Virus record (IMG/VR): IMGVR_UViG_3300009481_003511
Span: 1-38,010 of that record
From: a virus
DNA: 38,010 nt
Direction: 5' to 3' (one strand)
Below are positions 1-7,459 of this stretch, piece by piece (position 1 is the first letter of the stretch; every line of letters begins with the position of its first letter). The translations under genes were made by a program, and so were the position numbers. Under the pieces are notes generated by a model that saw only the letters and a program-made list of their open reading frames with translations, was not told the DNA's origin and did not search any database.

Positions 1-195
1 CTCTCTAACGTAAGTTCTTTTCTCTTTCATAATCAAAAATATAGCACTCGTAGCACTATTGACTGAACAAGCATATTTAGCTCCTACGTATTGAGCTATC
101 TTTTTTTCAAACTCCTCAACACAATCATCGTGTAGAAGATTTGAAAATTCAGAAGTATCTATGTTATGAGAATTAATGTTAAATAGTTGTATCAT
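1..195 (-). CDS. DegT/DnrJ/EryC1-type sugar aminotransferase, N-terminal part (cut by left edge)
   Basis: Only the first 65 codons are in the window; the frame is open to base 1. The start is the ATG at 195-193, which overlaps the end of the RmlD-like gene upstream by 17 bases. The visible protein has the DegT-family opening: a short lead, then an acidic helix (VEEFEKKIAQYVGAKYA) followed by SVNSATSAIFL, the segment that contacts the cofactor phosphate. The family transfers an amino group to keto-sugar nucleotides using PLP. The Schiff-base lysine lies beyond the edge, so activity cannot be judged. Next to an FdtA-type 3,4-ketoisomerase it would fit an FdtB-like role, making a 3-amino-deoxysugar nucleotide. 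That pairing is inference. Confidence 0.75.
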   Translation of the reverse strand, partial: MIQLFNINSHNIDTSEFSNLLHDDCVEEFEKKIAQYVGAKYACSVNSATSAIFLIMKEKRTYVRE

Positions 196-916
196 CTAAA
201 ACCTTTTTTAATTTTTCTGTGTTCATTGAACAATCTGTAGCCATATTTACATCACCTATATCAGATAAATATACTTTACCAACACTAGGATTTGATTTTT
301 TTACAAAATCATAAACCGTTTGAGATTTTCCTCCTACATTAATTATACCAGTCTTATCTAACAATTTAGGAATAATCTTAGCTACATCATCAATCCACAT
401 TAAACTCTTTCTCATATCTGCTAGAGCCTTAGGGTGAGGGAATGGTTTCTTATTCATAGCTAATCTTAAAATCAAATGATTAGGATACATTTGTACAGCA
501 CATTCTCCTCCTAATTTAGACCAACCATATTTTGTAAAAGGTTTTAACGTGTCTGTTTCTTTGTAGTTACCATCTGTACCAGGATAGACATAATCAGTTG
601 ATAGATATATTATCTTCTTGTTGTAACGTTCACAACACAAAACTACGTTAGAGGTTCCTATAATGTTTGTCTTGATACTTAACGTGGGTTTTTCTTCGTG
701 AATCACCATAGGTCTTGTGATAGCTCCAGCATGTATTACATAATCATAGTCTTTTTGATAATTGTAGAAATATCTATCCATATACCAAAAAGAGGTTACA
801 TCACATTCTGATTTACTAGGTGTTAATATTTGACAATCAGGATTATGTTTTACTAATTGTTTAGCAAACTCTCCTTCACCACCTGTAACTAATATTTTAT
901 ACAACTTCTTTTTCAT
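179..916 (-). CDS. RmlD-like NAD(P)-dependent sugar-nucleotide reductase/epimerase (extended SDR)
   Basis: The protein is an extended short-chain dehydrogenase of the dTDP-4-dehydrorhamnose reductase type. Counting from the Met at 916, the Rossmann glycine motif TGGEGEFA is at residues 11-18, STDYVYPG at about 106-113, and the catalytic Tyr-Lys pair in YGWSKLGGE at Y130 and K134. It would reduce or epimerise a 4-keto sugar nucleotide in the cytoplasm. An in-frame ATG at 958 adds 14 residues with no family resemblance and deepens the overlap with the upstream oxygenase to 62 bases. I prefer 916, which overlaps by 20, though an AGGA lies just before the 958 start. At about 245 residues it is shorter than typical RmlD (about 290). 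The exact substrate is unknown. Confidence 0.8.
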   Translation of the reverse strand: MKKKLYKILVTGGEGEFAKQLVKHNPDCQILTPSKSECDVTSFWYMDRYFYNYQKDYDYVIHAGAITRPMVIHEEKPTLSIKTNIIGTSNVVLCCERYNKKIIYLSTDYVYPGTDGNYKETDTLKPFTKYGWSKLGGECAVQMYPNHLILRLAMNKKPFPHPKALADMRKSLMWIDDVAKIIPKLLDKTGIINVGGKSQTVYDFVKKSNPSVGKVYLSDIGDVNMATDCSMNTEKLKKVLDDTTI

Positions 917-1556
917 TCCAAAACTTAGCCTTAACTCTAACATTATCAACATCTTCATCTGGTATCCTAGACCAATACATTACACCTAATGTTTTTCTAT
1001 CAAGTCCCTTTGTTATCTCAGGTAAACCGTGCCAGGAAGATTCTGAACATTTAAAAACATTTAATTGATTAAATTTATAAGGTATTTTTTTAGAGTTACC
1101 TTCATCGTCTCGTATCTCTAAATCGAAAGACGAATCATATTCTTCTGATAAACATAATATAGCACTATATTCTCTTTTCCAATTATCGTGTCTACCATGA
1201 GTTGTAGCATCAACGTGAAAACCTAAATGTCCTCCTTCATTATTACGATTAGGTGTTAACATCATACCCCCTCCGTAATATTCTGTATCAGGAAAGGCTC
1301 TTGTGTAGAATCCAAACTCTGTATCTGGATTAAAATTCATTGATATGTGGTCTAACACCATCAAAGCTGCTGAAGGGATATTCAGTCTACCTAAAGGGTT
1401 ACAATATTGAATTTGACCGTCTCCTTCTTTACCATATTTGACCCACTCATCATCATTCATCACATCGTAACTTCTAGCCGCTGCTCTTACTATTGACATA
1501 GGTAAATAATTATCAATAGTCATCCACGGATAAGGTTTATCTCCTCTTTTCATCAT
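897..1556 (-). CDS. 2-oxoglutarate/Fe(II)-dependent oxygenase
   Basis: The 219-residue protein shows the double-stranded beta-helix iron site of 2OG-Fe(II) oxygenases: H114-x-D116 in GFHVDA, the distal H176 in SSWHGLPE, and R187 as the likely 2-oxoglutarate contact. It resembles prolyl-4-hydroxylase-like phage oxygenases, which hydroxylate proteins or small molecules. Two adjacent Met codons start the gene; AAGGAG lies about 8 bases upstream. It overlaps the FdtA-like gene by 20 bases and sits inside the deoxysugar subcluster, so a sugar or sugar-nucleotide substrate is possible. Phage oxygenases of this class are also found acting on nucleobases or proteins, so the target is open. Confidence 0.75.
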   Translation of the reverse strand: MMKRGDKPYPWMTIDNYLPMSIVRAAARSYDVMNDDEWVKYGKEGDGQIQYCNPLGRLNIPSAALMVLDHISMNFNPDTEFGFYTRAFPDTEYYGGGMMLTPNRNNEGGHLGFHVDATTHGRHDNWKREYSAILCLSEEYDSSFDLEIRDDEGNSKKIPYKFNQLNVFKCSESSWHGLPEITKGLDRKTLGVMYWSRIPDEDVDNVRVKAKFWNEKEVV

Positions 1557-1956
1557 TTTTTAACTCCTTAAATTTTTCATAATCTTCAATATAATCATTA
1601 ATATTATATTTTGTATTAGCTAAAACTAATAAAATAGAATCCTCTGTAGTATAAATTTGTTCGTCCCAAATCATTTCAGGTATGTATAAAGCTTTCTTAG
1701 GGTCATCTAATATCCATTGTTTTCTGTTTCGACCATCATCACAATTAACTTTAACTCTTCCCTGTAGACATATTAATACTTGTTTTGTTTTGTGGTGGCT
1801 ATGTCTACCTCTATCATTCTGGTCTTTTACACTAAACACATAAAAAATTCTTCTTATGTTAAATGGTATATCAGTATTTTCTATTGGAACTAAGTTACCA
1901 TCAGGTTCAATAAAAGTTCTTAGACTAATTAATTTTACATCGCTAATAGATGTCAT
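1537..1956 (-). CDS. fdtA: FdtA/QdtA-type sugar 3,4-ketoisomerase (cupin)
   Basis: The 139-residue single-domain cupin matches the dTDP-4-oxo-6-deoxyglucose 3,4-ketoisomerase family in length and motifs: RRIFYVF at about 35-41, the histidine-rich RGRHSHHKTKQ at 49-59 that carries the catalytic histidines, and IPEMIW at 92-97, with a family-typical ending LVLANTKYNINDYIEDY. The enzyme moves the keto group from C4 to C3 so that a DegT aminotransferase can make a 3-amino sugar. The start ATG overlaps the preceding stop as ATGA. RmlA and RmlB, which make the substrate, are not in the window; they may lie beyond the left edge or come from the host. Confidence 0.85.
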   Translation of the reverse strand: MTSISDVKLISLRTFIEPDGNLVPIENTDIPFNIRRIFYVFSVKDQNDRGRHSHHKTKQVLICLQGRVKVNCDDGRNRKQWILDDPKKALYIPEMIWDEQIYTTEDSILLVLANTKYNINDYIEDYEKFKELKNDEKRR

Positions 1957-2336
1957 TTGTTAGGTACTTCCCATTCTTCACCAAAGTGTCCTACAGGAAC
2001 TCTAAACTCATCATCGGGATTATATTTTTCAGTTAAGTAATACATCAGAATCGAATTAGGTTCTAAAGCTGTATAACCATGATATATTCCTGGTTTCATT
2101 TCGATTACTTGAGGATTCTTATCTGATAGATAAACGAAATCACATCCGTCCTCTTCAGTAGCCATACCTACTTTAAATGAACCTTTAATACAAGTCCAAT
2201 AATCTGATTGTATGTTATGTTTATGCCAAGCTACAACGTGTCCTACTCTATTAACGTATGAAACATTTATTTGACCATCTAATACATCGAACACATCGAA
2301 TAGTCTTTGTGCTCTGTCATCTTCGTGATAATACAT
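1953..2336 (-). CDS. RmlC-like dTDP-4-keto-6-deoxysugar 3,5-epimerase (short cupin)
   Basis: This is a cupin with the RmlC layout in compact form: WHKHNIQSDYW at 37-47 holds the candidate catalytic histidine, KPGIYHGY at 81-88 corresponds to the conserved P-x-G-x-x-HG strand, and LTEKYNPDDEFRVP near 101-114 matches the conserved C-terminal segment. RmlC epimerises C3 and C5 of a 4-keto sugar nucleotide, giving L-sugars. At 127 residues it is about 50 shorter than classical RmlC, lacking the N-terminal strands, so it may act at only one carbon or serve as a related isomerase. Start and upstream stop share a base (TAATG), pointing to coupled translation with the C-methyltransferase. Confidence 0.7.
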   Translation of the reverse strand: MYYHEDDRAQRLFDVFDVLDGQINVSYVNRVGHVVAWHKHNIQSDYWTCIKGSFKVGMATEEDGCDFVYLSDKNPQVIEMKPGIYHGYTALEPNSILMYYLTEKYNPDDEFRVPVGHFGEEWEVPNK

Positions 2337-3550
2337 TATGAAAACTCCATTACTTCTGGAACGTGTGTTATAAATTTACCACCAGCTTTGATGAAGTCTT
2401 GTTCTTTATTTGCTATACTATCTTTGAAGTTCCAAGCTCCTAAGAACAAATAATCAAACTCTAAGATATCAACTTCATCTCGATTCTTTACGGGTATATG
2501 ACTACCTGGTGCATATAGTCCAATCTTATCAGGTGTAGTATCAGTTATTACTTTTATTAAATCACTTCCAATTCCACAATAATTAAATACCGTAGTTGAT
2601 TTAGAAGTAGCTCCATAACTAGCAACTCTCTTACCCTCACTCTTTAAGTCTTTTAATTTCTTCACTAAATCATCCTTTGACTTCTTCACTCTATCAGCAA
2701 ACACCTCATAGGTTTCAAACTTATCAATACCAAATTCTTTTTCTTCGTGTATAGCTGAAAAAACTGAACCCTCAATATCAAACATATCTGAATTTATGTT
2801 CATATGCCTAACATAGATTCTATTAGAACCACCGTGAACTGATAAGTTTTCTACTTTGAACAAATTCAATCCATTTCTGGCTAGTATTTTCTTTAATGCT
2901 ATTACTGAAAACACGTGAGCATGTTCATCGTAAATTTGGTCATACGAACCTCTCTCCATCATTCTTAACAATGATGGGTCCTCAAATACGAACATACCCT
3001 TTTCTGAAAGTGAGTTTTTTACAGCTGTGAAACAATCATCTAAATCTTGAATATGACATATACAATTAGCTGAGTAAATCAAATCCATTTTAGTACCACG
3101 TTCTTCTACTATCTTTTCTGCTAAATCCGTTGTCCAAAAATCTGTATATGTTTTGTAACCCATTTTTTCAGTCATCTCAGCAAAGTTACCACAAGGTTCT
3201 ACACAAGTGCCTTGACCTGTTTTGAAATTACTTATGAAAGGTCCATCATTTGAACCTATTTCTAAGACGTTAAGTGTCGGGTAACCCCATTGTTGTCTTT
3301 GTTCTTTTAAATGATTTGCTGTATCTTTAAAATGTTTTACCATAGGAACTGATAAAGAGGTATTATATTTATACTCATCATTAAACATAAGTTCTGGTTT
3401 TACAAACTCTTTTAATGAGACTAACTTTGTTTCTTCATCAAACACTACTTTTAAATCAAAGAAAAACTCATTCTCATCCATAGTTTCTTCAAAGTATAAA
3501 AACTTGTTTGCTATAGGTTGTTGTCCTAAATCTAAAAATTCTTTTTTCAT
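2336..3550 (-). CDS. NDP-sugar C-methyltransferase (TylC3/TcaB9-like) with degenerate zinc domain
   Basis: The 404-residue protein has the three-part layout of sugar C-methyltransferases. Residues 1-65 match the N-terminal zinc-binding domain, 90-240 are a class I SAM domain (LEIGSNDG at 96-103), and about 305-400 are the C-terminal domain, including YGATSKSTT. The Tyr-x-Glu-His motif of C3-methyltransferases is present in YDQIYDEHAHVFS (203-215). Such enzymes add a methyl branch to a keto-sugar nucleotide. The N-terminal domain keeps its scaffold (LDLGQQPIANKFL) but has no cysteine at all in its first 65 residues: the first CxxC is missing before the start and the second position reads FDEETKLVSL. 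Its start overlaps the upstream stop as ATGA. Confidence 0.85.
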   Translation of the reverse strand: MKKEFLDLGQQPIANKFLYFEETMDENEFFFDLKVVFDEETKLVSLKEFVKPELMFNDEYKYNTSLSVPMVKHFKDTANHLKEQRQQWGYPTLNVLEIGSNDGPFISNFKTGQGTCVEPCGNFAEMTEKMGYKTYTDFWTTDLAEKIVEERGTKMDLIYSANCICHIQDLDDCFTAVKNSLSEKGMFVFEDPSLLRMMERGSYDQIYDEHAHVFSVIALKKILARNGLNLFKVENLSVHGGSNRIYVRHMNINSDMFDIEGSVFSAIHEEKEFGIDKFETYEVFADRVKKSKDDLVKKLKDLKSEGKRVASYGATSKSTTVFNYCGIGSDLIKVITDTTPDKIGLYAPGSHIPVKNRDEVDILEFDYLFLGAWNFKDSIANKEQDFIKAGGKFITHVPEVMEFS

Positions 3551-4269
3551 TCTACTTCCTCAATGTTTAAATTACTATAAGTTCCCATTCTATCAATGAG
3601 AGCTTTACACTTAGTTTTTAAATTTACTTGTATGTTAGGTTTATGTTCAACTAAATCACACAATGTATTTTGTACTTTATATTGCCAATCATCTAAATCA
3701 GGTATATCTAATCGTTTTGTTTGTAACTCTGGATTTTCCACTTGTAATTCACTTAAATCTGTCCAGTAATCTCTTCCTGCATTATCTTGTACTAAATAAT
3801 TAGATTGACCATAATATAGATTATCATAAAAATCTAATCCCACTATGTTGACTACATCAGGTTTATAATCTAACATAGCATAAGCCACACCTGCTATACC
3901 CGTACCTGGATACTCGTAGGAATATTTGTATCCTTTATACATAAATTGTTTGTGGTGTTCACTTAAAAATTCATCTGGTAAGTTAATACTTTGTCCTGAA
4001 CTTCCAGGTTGTCTATCTCCTGTTACATAAGGTCGTACCAACTTAGTTACGTTAAACGTCTCAAAAAATCCTATTTCTTGATAACCTCTATCTGCTCCTG
4101 TTACCATATTGAAAACAAGATTTATTTCTTTGTCAAGTAAATACTCTTTCAGTCCATTAACTTCCTCTACTTCTCTGTCCATATCGTTTGCTAAGAAAAC
4201 TATATCAGCAGGACCTAATGTATTAAACTCAGATAAACTTCTTCCTCTCAAAAGAATATTAATAATCAT
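3547..4269 (-). CDS. putative glycosyltransferase, sialyltransferase (GT42/GT29)-like or DUF115-like
   Basis: I recognise this only at the level of fold. A GRSL motif near the N-terminus (residues 8-11) parallels the G-N/R-G-P/R-S-L opening of GT42 and GT29 sialyltransferases and of DUF115 proteins. TGIAGVAYAMLDY at 123-135 followed by NIVGLDFYD at 141-149 closely parallels the 'SGxxxxxxAxxLGYxxIxLxGIDFY' core of those families. If right, it would transfer a CMP-activated nonulosonic acid, which suits the NeuB-like and cytidylyltransferase genes a few kilobases upstream. No membrane segment is evident. It overlaps the HAD gene upstream by 11 bases. Confidence 0.5.
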   Translation of the reverse strand: MIINILLRGRSLSEFNTLGPADIVFLANDMDREVEEVNGLKEYLLDKEINLVFNMVTGADRGYQEIGFFETFNVTKLVRPYVTGDRQPGSSGQSINLPDEFLSEHHKQFMYKGYKYSYEYPGTGIAGVAYAMLDYKPDVVNIVGLDFYDNLYYGQSNYLVQDNAGRDYWTDLSELQVENPELQTKRLDIPDLDDWQYKVQNTLCDLVEHKPNIQVNLKTKCKALIDRMGTYSNLNIEEVE

Positions 4270-4555
4270 AAAGTTCCTCTATTAATTTTGATTTATCATC
4301 TATCCATAAATCATATTGTGGTTTTCCAACTCTTACATCGTGATATTTAACACCCCAATTATCAAGTTGATTCTTTGTTAAATCTAACCAATTTATTTGT
4401 GTAACCGTGCCTCTTGCTGTCCAATAGATAATAGTATTACCTACATCGTACAATCTATTTATTTTAGATATTTGATTCTTTCTTGGTTTTGCATTTACAT
4501 AATCTGAACCTTCAGTCTCACAAATAGTTCCATCTATATCTACATAAATTATCAT
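4259..4555 (-). CDS. small HAD-superfamily phosphatase
   Basis: The 98-residue protein carries the HAD catalytic set: nucleophile D6 and acid D8 in VDIDGTIC, motif II Thr in YWTARG (44-49), motif III K78 in GKPQYD, and motif IV D86-D87 in WIDD. There is no room for a cap domain. It resembles the small HAD proteins encoded in capsule and polysaccharide clusters. Dephosphorylation of a sugar phosphate, such as a nonulosonate 9-phosphate or hexose phosphate, is the likely role but the substrate is not shown. Its start overlaps the upstream cupin stop as ATGA. Confidence 0.8.
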   Translation of the reverse strand: MIIYVDIDGTICETEGSDYVNAKPRKNQISKINRLYDVGNTIIYWTARGTVTQINWLDLTKNQLDNWGVKYHDVRVGKPQYDLWIDDKSKLIEELYDY

Positions 4556-4920
4556 TGACTATCACCCTTCATAACTCTATATGAATCTGAATCTTCGTGA
4601 TGAGTTGATACTTCGAATATCAATCCATCTGTCAATGCTATTAATTGATGTGGTTGACCTGGTCTTTGTCTTACTACATCACCTTTACGTAATATGGATT
4701 CATTCATATCTGCATTTTCAGTATCTATCCATCTATATAAAAATTCACCCTTTTGTACATACCAAGTTTCATCTTTATCCATATGATAATGCATTGAAAA
4801 TTTACAATCACTTTTAAACTTTAATAACTTACCACAATACATTTCATTGTTTTCAATTATAAGTTCGTTTCCCCAACCTTTAGGTACATAACAACCCTCA
4901 ACAACTTCTGGTTTTACCAT
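4552..4920 (-). CDS. cupin, related to the mannose-6-phosphate isomerase type II domain
   Basis: A single cupin domain of 122 residues. KGWGNE at 14-19 is the typical opening of ManC/AlgA-type isomerase domains; the metal set is visible as H44, H46, E51 and H91. KGDVVRQRPGQPHQ at 79-92 is the second cupin motif. Stand-alone cupins like this occur in sialic-acid-like and other sugar clusters, where they are thought to isomerise sugars or sugar phosphates. It sits between a HAD phosphatase and an SDR, overlapping each by a few bases, so it probably acts on the same intermediate. Confidence 0.7.
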   Translation of the reverse strand: MVKPEVVEGCYVPKGWGNELIIENNEMYCGKLLKFKSDCKFSMHYHMDKDETWYVQKGEFLYRWIDTENADMNESILRKGDVVRQRPGQPHQLIALTDGLIFEVSTHHEDSDSYRVMKGDSQ

Positions 4921-5726
4921 ATAGTTCTTCCTCCATCTATAACTAAATTATGACCATTTACAAAAGAACTTGCTTCAGAACATAAAAATGCTACTGCACC
5001 TTTGAACTCGTGTGGTAGTGCCATTCTATTCATAGGTATAAGTTTTGAAATCTCTTGTGAAAAATCTTCAGATACTTTTTCATTCTTCACACCTGCAGGA
5101 CTTATAGAATTTACTCTTATATTCTTTTTTGCAAAGTATGTAGCCATATATTTTGTAAGATTTACTACACCAGCTTTTGCCACACCATAACTTGCAGGTT
5201 TAACTATATTTTCATCTTTATAAATTCTTTGGTCTGGTGATATGACAGCTAAATCTGAAGCTACGTTTAGAATTATTCCACCATCTCTACAATACTCACT
5301 CTCTAATCCTGTAGATAACATTTTATTTACTACCACTTGTGAACATAAAAATGTACCTGTCAAGGTAACCTCTAACATTTTATTCCACGAATCTAATTCT
5401 AAATGTTCAAACTTATTTTTCCAATCAAGACCTTCCTCTATTTTCGGGTCTATACCAGCATTGTTGATTAGCACGTCTATTTTAGTGTATCTATCGACAG
5501 CTTTTTGTATAGATGACTTGTCTGTTATGTCCATAAACACTGCACTCATACTTTCAAGTGGAAACTTTTCTCTTAATTTATCAATGACCCATTTCTGTTT
5601 GTATTTATCAACAATATCAGCTAGTACGACATCACCCCCACACTCTAATATAGCCTCAGCGTGTTGTTGTCCTAATTGTCCACAACCTCCAGTAATTAAT
5701 ACGGTTCTTCCTGATAAATCAAACAT
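4914..5726 (-). CDS. classical SDR oxidoreductase (PtmA-like)
   Basis: The 270-residue enzyme is a complete classical short-chain dehydrogenase: TGGCGQLG cofactor motif at 12-19, NNAG at 88-91, catalytic Ser near S157, and Y180-xxx-K184. The end (FVNGHNLVIDGGRTIW) is the usual C-terminal SDR signature. It looks like 3-oxoacyl-ACP reductase relatives found in legionaminic/sialic-acid-like clusters (PtmA type), where they oxidise or reduce a sugar intermediate with NAD(P)H. Its start and the aminotransferase stop overlap as TAATG. Specific substrate unknown. Confidence 0.85.
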   Translation of the reverse strand: MFDLSGRTVLITGGCGQLGQQHAEAILECGGDVVLADIVDKYKQKWVIDKLREKFPLESMSAVFMDITDKSSIQKAVDRYTKIDVLINNAGIDPKIEEGLDWKNKFEHLELDSWNKMLEVTLTGTFLCSQVVVNKMLSTGLESEYCRDGGIILNVASDLAVISPDQRIYKDENIVKPASYGVAKAGVVNLTKYMATYFAKKNIRVNSISPAGVKNEKVSEDFSQEISKLIPMNRMALPHEFKGAVAFLCSEASSFVNGHNLVIDGGRTIW

Positions 5727-6709
5727 TATTTACGTACCAATGAAGATATAAAACCTCCATCGTCCTCTGTATTTTTTGACCAATTTTCCATTTGTTTAAT
5801 AAAATCTACTCCTACATTTTCAGACCATTTATCAGCAATCATTTTTGTAATAGGACCCATAATGTTTTCTTTTAGATTATCGTTTATATATCTTCCATTC
5901 AATCTGTTACAAGGTAAAAGATTAACAAATGTACCAGTGAACATTGCTTCATCACAATTCATAACATCATACAAATCAAAGTTTTTATTCACGACTTGTA
6001 TTCCAAGTTGAGGTGCTAATGTTTCAAGTACATACATCATACTTTCCCCCCTTAACATATTTCTTAACTCAGGTGTTACTATCTTACCATTCTCTATCAT
6101 AACAAAATTAGCTCCAGTGCTCTCAGTAACAAAACCATCTTCATCTAACATCAAAGGCATTGTATCCTTACCGAAATTAAAATTAGATACTTCTATGTTA
6201 GCTACTTGATAATGCATTCTACTTACGTTCTTAACTTTGTTCTCTAAAAGTCTTGCAGGTATTTGTCTCTGTACAGGTACAACAGCATTAGCTCCAGTCT
6301 CGTAAAAGTGACCTAAGTTTTTAGCTGTCTTACTGAGTGGCCAAGCATCTATAATAAAAGTCGGTTCAAGTTTATCGAAAACTTCACCATACATTGGTAA
6401 TGGACCTCGTGAGGCATTTATATATAATCTAACTTCTTCACCCTCTGGAAAATGTTCTTTGTTTCTTTCAAGTATCTCTCTACACAATTCAATTATTTCT
6501 TGTTTAGTATAACATATGGTCATTTGTAAATAATCAGCACTACGAAATAACCTATCTATATGTTTTTCTAAAATAAAATATTCTTGATTGAAGGTTCTCA
6601 CCATTTCAAATATACCATCACCAAAAAATGATTGTGAATCATATATATGTATTCCAGCTTTTGATACGGGTACCCAATCCCCAGTATGATATACTACTCT
6701 TTCATTCAT
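5726..6709 (-). CDS. fold-type IV PLP aminotransferase (IlvE/D-amino-acid aminotransferase family)
   Basis: Starting at the ATG at 6709, which overlaps the upstream stop as ATGA and has GAGAGG directly before it, the protein is 327 residues. SFFGDGIFEMVRTF at 27-40 is the family's N-terminal motif, K160 in VKNVSRMHY is the expected Schiff-base lysine, and E196 to N201 in TESTGANFVMI matches the cofactor-binding segment. Family members transaminate branched-chain or D-amino acids or act as aminodeoxychorismate lyase. A fold-IV enzyme is unusual among sugar genes, where DegT-type (fold I) enzymes do amination. It may provide an amino acid or keto acid used to decorate or build the acidic sugar. 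An in-frame Met 15 codons upstream is rejected. Confidence 0.85.
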   Translation of the reverse strand: MNERVVYHTGDWVPVSKAGIHIYDSQSFFGDGIFEMVRTFNQEYFILEKHIDRLFRSADYLQMTICYTKQEIIELCREILERNKEHFPEGEEVRLYINASRGPLPMYGEVFDKLEPTFIIDAWPLSKTAKNLGHFYETGANAVVPVQRQIPARLLENKVKNVSRMHYQVANIEVSNFNFGKDTMPLMLDEDGFVTESTGANFVMIENGKIVTPELRNMLRGESMMYVLETLAPQLGIQVVNKNFDLYDVMNCDEAMFTGTFVNLLPCNRLNGRYINDNLKENIMGPITKMIADKWSENVGVDFIKQMENWSKNTEDDGGFISSLVRK

Positions 6710-7455
6710 ATCGACCTCTCTTGATTTTCTTTCCAATCTTGTTCTCTGTGCCAATTTATATTTGACACCTCTGGATTTTCTTCTATGTATTTTATGATAT
6801 CTTCAAACTCCATTTCTTTAGATTCATCTAAAAAATATTCTATAACACTCTTAAACATTTCAAAATCTTCCTCATAATCTAAAGTCAATCTCATTTTCTT
6901 CTTTTTGTATTTATCCGGTACATTAAGTAATTTTTGTATATTAATATATTCTTCAATATCATAGAAAAATGGTTTAATAAATTCAGTCTCATTACTTTGT
7001 TTCGATTCACATACCATTTTAAGACCACGACTACTCATACCATAAACATCATTGTACTGACCTTGACCATCTATAAAATCTAAATCTTTACCTACCCAAT
7101 ACGCATATTCATTCTGTTCAAAACAAATATCTGCTAATCCAGCATCAAAAAATATATCATCACCATCAACGTTCACAAAAAAGTCAACACCATATTCTTC
7201 AGTAGCACCTAACCATCTTTCTAATTTGTCTGGTGATGAACCTCTGAAATAATCTATATCATTTTCTCTAGCTATATCACATAAAACATCATCTTCTTTT
7301 AGTTCTGTAGTACATAAAATAACTTTTTCAGCGTACTTTGATTTTTTCAATCTATCAATCAAGTATTCTATCATTGTTTTATCACGAATTTCATATAACG
7401 CTTTTTCAGGTAATCGTGAAGAACCTGTCCTTACGGATAAAAATATAACATTCAT
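6706..7455 (-). CDS. SpsF-like cytidylyltransferase (CMP-sugar synthase family)
   Basis: The 249-residue protein begins with the nucleotide-binding motif of the KdsB/NeuA/SpsF family (RTGSSRLPEK at 9-18) and has the metal-binding VDGDD at 96-100. The family activates acidic or other sugars with CTP. Together with the NeuB-like synthase two genes upstream it forms the minimal synthase plus activator pair of a nonulosonic acid pathway, although SpsF enzymes can also activate sugar phosphates. It is separated from the radical SAM gene by only 4 bases. The C-terminal third is acidic and lysine-rich without a further domain I can name. Confidence 0.8.
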   Translation of the reverse strand: MNVIFLSVRTGSSRLPEKALYEIRDKTMIEYLIDRLKKSKYAEKVILCTTELKEDDVLCDIARENDIDYFRGSSPDKLERWLGATEEYGVDFFVNVDGDDIFFDAGLADICFEQNEYAYWVGKDLDFIDGQGQYNDVYGMSSRGLKMVCESKQSNETEFIKPFFYDIEEYINIQKLLNVPDKYKKKKMRLTLDYEEDFEMFKSVIEYFLDESKEMEFEDIIKYIEENPEVSNINWHREQDWKENQERSI

Positions 7456-7459
7456 AAAT

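Noticed and set aside
916-958. A longer start for the RmlD-like gene at 958.
   Set aside because: The extra 14 residues are unlike the family and the overlap with the oxygenase would be 62 bases, against 20 with the start at 916. An AGGA before it leaves a little doubt.
2336-3550. Frameshift or truncation explaining the missing zinc cysteines of the C-methyltransferase.
   Set aside because: The scaffold residues on both sides of the lost cysteines are in one frame and align in order, and the upstream gene is intact to its stop, so substitution explains it better than a sequencing error.
5242-5751. A 169-residue open frame on the plus strand opposite the SDR gene.
   Set aside because: It is antisense to a well-supported SDR with all catalytic motifs, shows no domain and is rich in Ser/Thr/Leu as expected of a reverse-frame reading. 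Other plus-strand frames in the window were rejected for the same reason.
6709-6754. A longer start for the fold-IV aminotransferase at 6754.
   Set aside because: The ATG at 6709 has GAGAGG directly upstream and an ATGA overlap with the previous stop; the added residues are a shadow of the upstream gene's end.
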